A DNA stretch of 64,000 bases from Pseudomonadota bacterium (lineage in GTDB: Bacteria; Pseudomonadota; Gammaproteobacteria; Steroidobacterales; Steroidobacteraceae): the NCBI GenBank assembly GCA_025356075.1, contig JANXUT010000068.1, positions 269,493-333,492 on the forward strand, in the 5' to 3' direction. Under the pieces are notes generated by a model that saw only the letters and a program-made list of their open reading frames with translations, ran no database searches and had not been told where the DNA came from. Both the position numbers and the translations under genes were made by a program. Shown in pieces: positions 62,713 to 64,000 of this stretch (position 1 is the first letter of the stretch; every line of letters starts with the position of its first letter).

Positions 62713-63849
62713 GTGAGTGGCGGCGTTCTGGTGCTGGGCGGCTATGGCGCCTTCGGCACGCGACTCTCGACGCTGCTGGCCCGAAGTCCGGACCTCCCGG
62801 TCTTCATCGCCGGCCGCCGGCTGCAGGCGGCTGAGTCGCTGGCAAAAAAGCTTAGGCCCGCCGCCGTGCAGGCGGTGGCCCTCGACCGCGATGCCCCGGA
62901 TACGATCGCCGCGTTCCTGCGCGAGCAACGCCCAAGGGTCGTCATCGACGCGGTCGGCCCGTTCCAGGGGCGCGACTACCGGCTGCCTGAGCTCGCGGCG
63001 ATGCACGGCGCCCATTCGCTCGACCTCGCGGACGATCGCAACTATGTGGCGGGCATCACCTCGCTCAACGCGCGCGCGCAGGCGCGCGACGTCCTCATCG
63101 TGAGCGGCGCGTCGACGGTGCCGGCGCTCACCGGTGCCGTCGTCGACCGGCTGCTCGAGCAACTCGATTCGCTCGAATCCATCGACATCGGCCTCTCACC
63201 CGGCAACAAGAGCCCGCGCGGGCTCTCGACGGTGCGCTCGGTGATGTCCTACTGCGGCAAGGCTATCCCCGCGGTCGCGCGTGCGCACCTCGCGACGCGT
63301 CGTGGCTGGGGTGGGCTCGTGCTGCATCGCTACCCGGCGCCGGTCGGGCGGCGCTGGCTCTCGAACGTCGACCTGCCGGAGTCGGCGCTCCTGCGTGAGC
63401 GCTATCCCGGCATCGAGTCGATCGAGACGCGCGCGGGCCTCGAGCTCAGCGTGCTGCACCTTGGGCTTTCGTTCCTGTCGGTGCTCGTCGCGCGCGGGCT
63501 CATCAAGAGTCTCGTTCCGTGGAGCCGCACGCTTAAGTTCGCGGCCGGCACGCTCGGCGGCCTCGGCTCGGATGCGGGCGCGATGCACGTCGTTGTCGAG
63601 GGGACGCGCGCGGGCGTGAAGTTTCGTCGCCACTGGGCGATCGTCGCGGAACAGGACCACGGCCCATACATCCCGGTCACCGCGGCGAGCGTGCTTGCGA
63701 AGCGCTTGTGCCGCGTCGCGGGCTACGCGCCGCTGAACGCGCGTGGTGCGCAGCCCTGCGTCGGGCTCGTCGGGCTCGATGACTTCATGCGCGAGCTCGA
63801 TGGCTTCGCCATTCGGACCGTCATGCACGACGAGCGGATCGCAGACTGA
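62713..63849 (+). CDS. Saccharopine-dehydrogenase-like NAD(P)-binding protein
   Basis: 378 residues from a GTG with GGAG about seven bases upstream. The N-terminal Rossmann motif is VLVLGGYGAFGTRLSTLLA, with VIDAVGPFQGRDYRLPELA and GASTVPALTGAVVDRLLE also typical of the saccharopine dehydrogenase N-terminal fold. The C-terminal half contains a hydrophobic segment (VLHLGLSFLSVLVARGLI). The reaction is unknown; lysine-pathway genes are not adjacent. It follows fghA by 67 bases. Confidence 0.8.
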   Translation: MSGGVLVLGGYGAFGTRLSTLLARSPDLPVFIAGRRLQAAESLAKKLRPAAVQAVALDRDAPDTIAAFLREQRPRVVIDAVGPFQGRDYRLPELAAMHGAHSLDLADDRNYVAGITSLNARAQARDVLIVSGASTVPALTGAVVDRLLEQLDSLESIDIGLSPGNKSPRGLSTVRSVMSYCGKAIPAVARAHLATRRGWGGLVLHRYPAPVGRRWLSNVDLPESALLRERYPGIESIETRAGLELSVLHLGLSFLSVLVARGLIKSLVPWSRTLKFAAGTLGGLGSDAGAMHVVVEGTRAGVKFRRHWAIVAEQDHGPYIPVTAASVLAKRLCRVAGYAPLNARGAQPCVGLVGLDDFMRELDGFAIRTVMHDERIAD

Positions 63850-63950
63850 CGTCGGCCGGGCCTAGGAGCCCGTCCGGGTAACGGCGATTTGGCCGAGCCG
63901 GCGAGCGGTGTTGAGCGTTGTATGGCGCATTGATGCTGGAGTTTGATGAC

Positions 63951-63978
63951 GGGGCGACGCACAACGTCGCCCGTTCTT
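63951..63978 (+). terminator. Possible terminator near the window end
   Basis: GGGCGACG (63952-63959) and CGTCGCCC (63965-63972) form an eight-base stem with a five-base loop, followed by GTTCTT. The T tract is short and the distance from the upstream stop (about 100 bases) is large, so this is only a candidate. Confidence 0.35.
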
Positions 63979-64000
63979 AGTGCAATCGCCGCGCGGCGAG

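Overview
The window is a stretch of very GC-rich bacterial chromosome. It is gene-dense (about 62 protein genes, one tRNA, no gene-free stretch over 300 bases) and has no IS element, prophage, integron or CRISPR array that I could see. Gene content and order point to an aerobic gammaproteobacterium of the Xanthomonadales / Nevskiales / Steroidobacterales neighbourhood: ubiE-ubiJ-ubiB, dapF-DUF484-xerC-hslV-hslU, algZ-algR-hemC-hemD-hemX-hemY, glnK-amtB beside ubiK, and cytochrome c4/dsbA/engB/polA. The taxon is inferred from synteny, not from a marker search.

Layout. 1-4.0 kb: end of a VOC protein, a phospholipase-D lipoprotein, a membrane diguanylate cyclase (convergent, stop codons overlapping) and an uncharacterised probable hot-dog protein. 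4.2-7.2 kb: ubiquinone operon ubiE-ubiJ-ubiB, start/stop coupled. 7.2-10.5 kb: a secreted PHB-depolymerase-like esterase; then a MetX-family acyltransferase with the serine O-succinyltransferase signature, divergent from a cysteine synthase across a 145-bp region that holds a promoter and a long dyad. 10.6-14.0 kb: GMC oxidoreductase coupled to a YkgJ cysteine-cluster protein, DUF971 and an outer-membrane beta-barrel protein. 14.0-18.5 kb: operon dapF-DUF484-xerC-hslV-hslU. 18.6-24.3 kb: periplasmic TPR protein, LemA + M48 protease pair, rimO. 24.3-34.0 kb: NTF2-like secreted protein, sugar-epimerase-like SDR, ferredoxin-reductase-type flavoprotein, then a long minus-strand block with a hydroxyisobutyrate-dehydrogenase-like gene, algZ, algR, hemC, hemD, hemX and hemY. 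34.2-37.2 kb: DUF4124 protein, a BigR/ArsR-type repressor with an OsmC protein, and nicotinate phosphoribosyltransferase. 37.2-39.9 kb: glnK-amtB with a sigma-54 promoter and an NtrC-like box, ubiK, tRNA-Arg(CCG). 40.0-46.0 kb: DsbA, cytochrome c4, engB, polA, lptM, thioesterase. 46.0-57.4 kb: a fused indolepyruvate:ferredoxin oxidoreductase, a DUF5666 protein, a GIY-YIG-like protein, CPXCG and DUF1684 proteins, two coupled secreted amidohydrolases (the second lacks its metal ligands) and a secreted M20 peptidase. 57.4-63.9 kb: FAD-linked hydroxyacid dehydrogenase, RDD protein, maleylacetoacetate isomerase, the complete glutathione-dependent formaldehyde oxidation set (class III ADH, Gfa, S-formylglutathione hydrolase) and a saccharopine-dehydrogenase-like protein.

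Most of this is housekeeping. I did not find an obviously new defence, mobile or RNA-guided system. The points most worth following are the serine O-succinyltransferase/cysteine synthase pair and its dyad, the coupled catalytic/ligand-less amidohydrolase pair, the sigma-54/NtrC architecture upstream of glnK, the BigR-type redox repressor next to OsmC, a GMC oxidoreductase that appears to lack its second catalytic residue, and a polA terminator hairpin lying inside the engB coding sequence.
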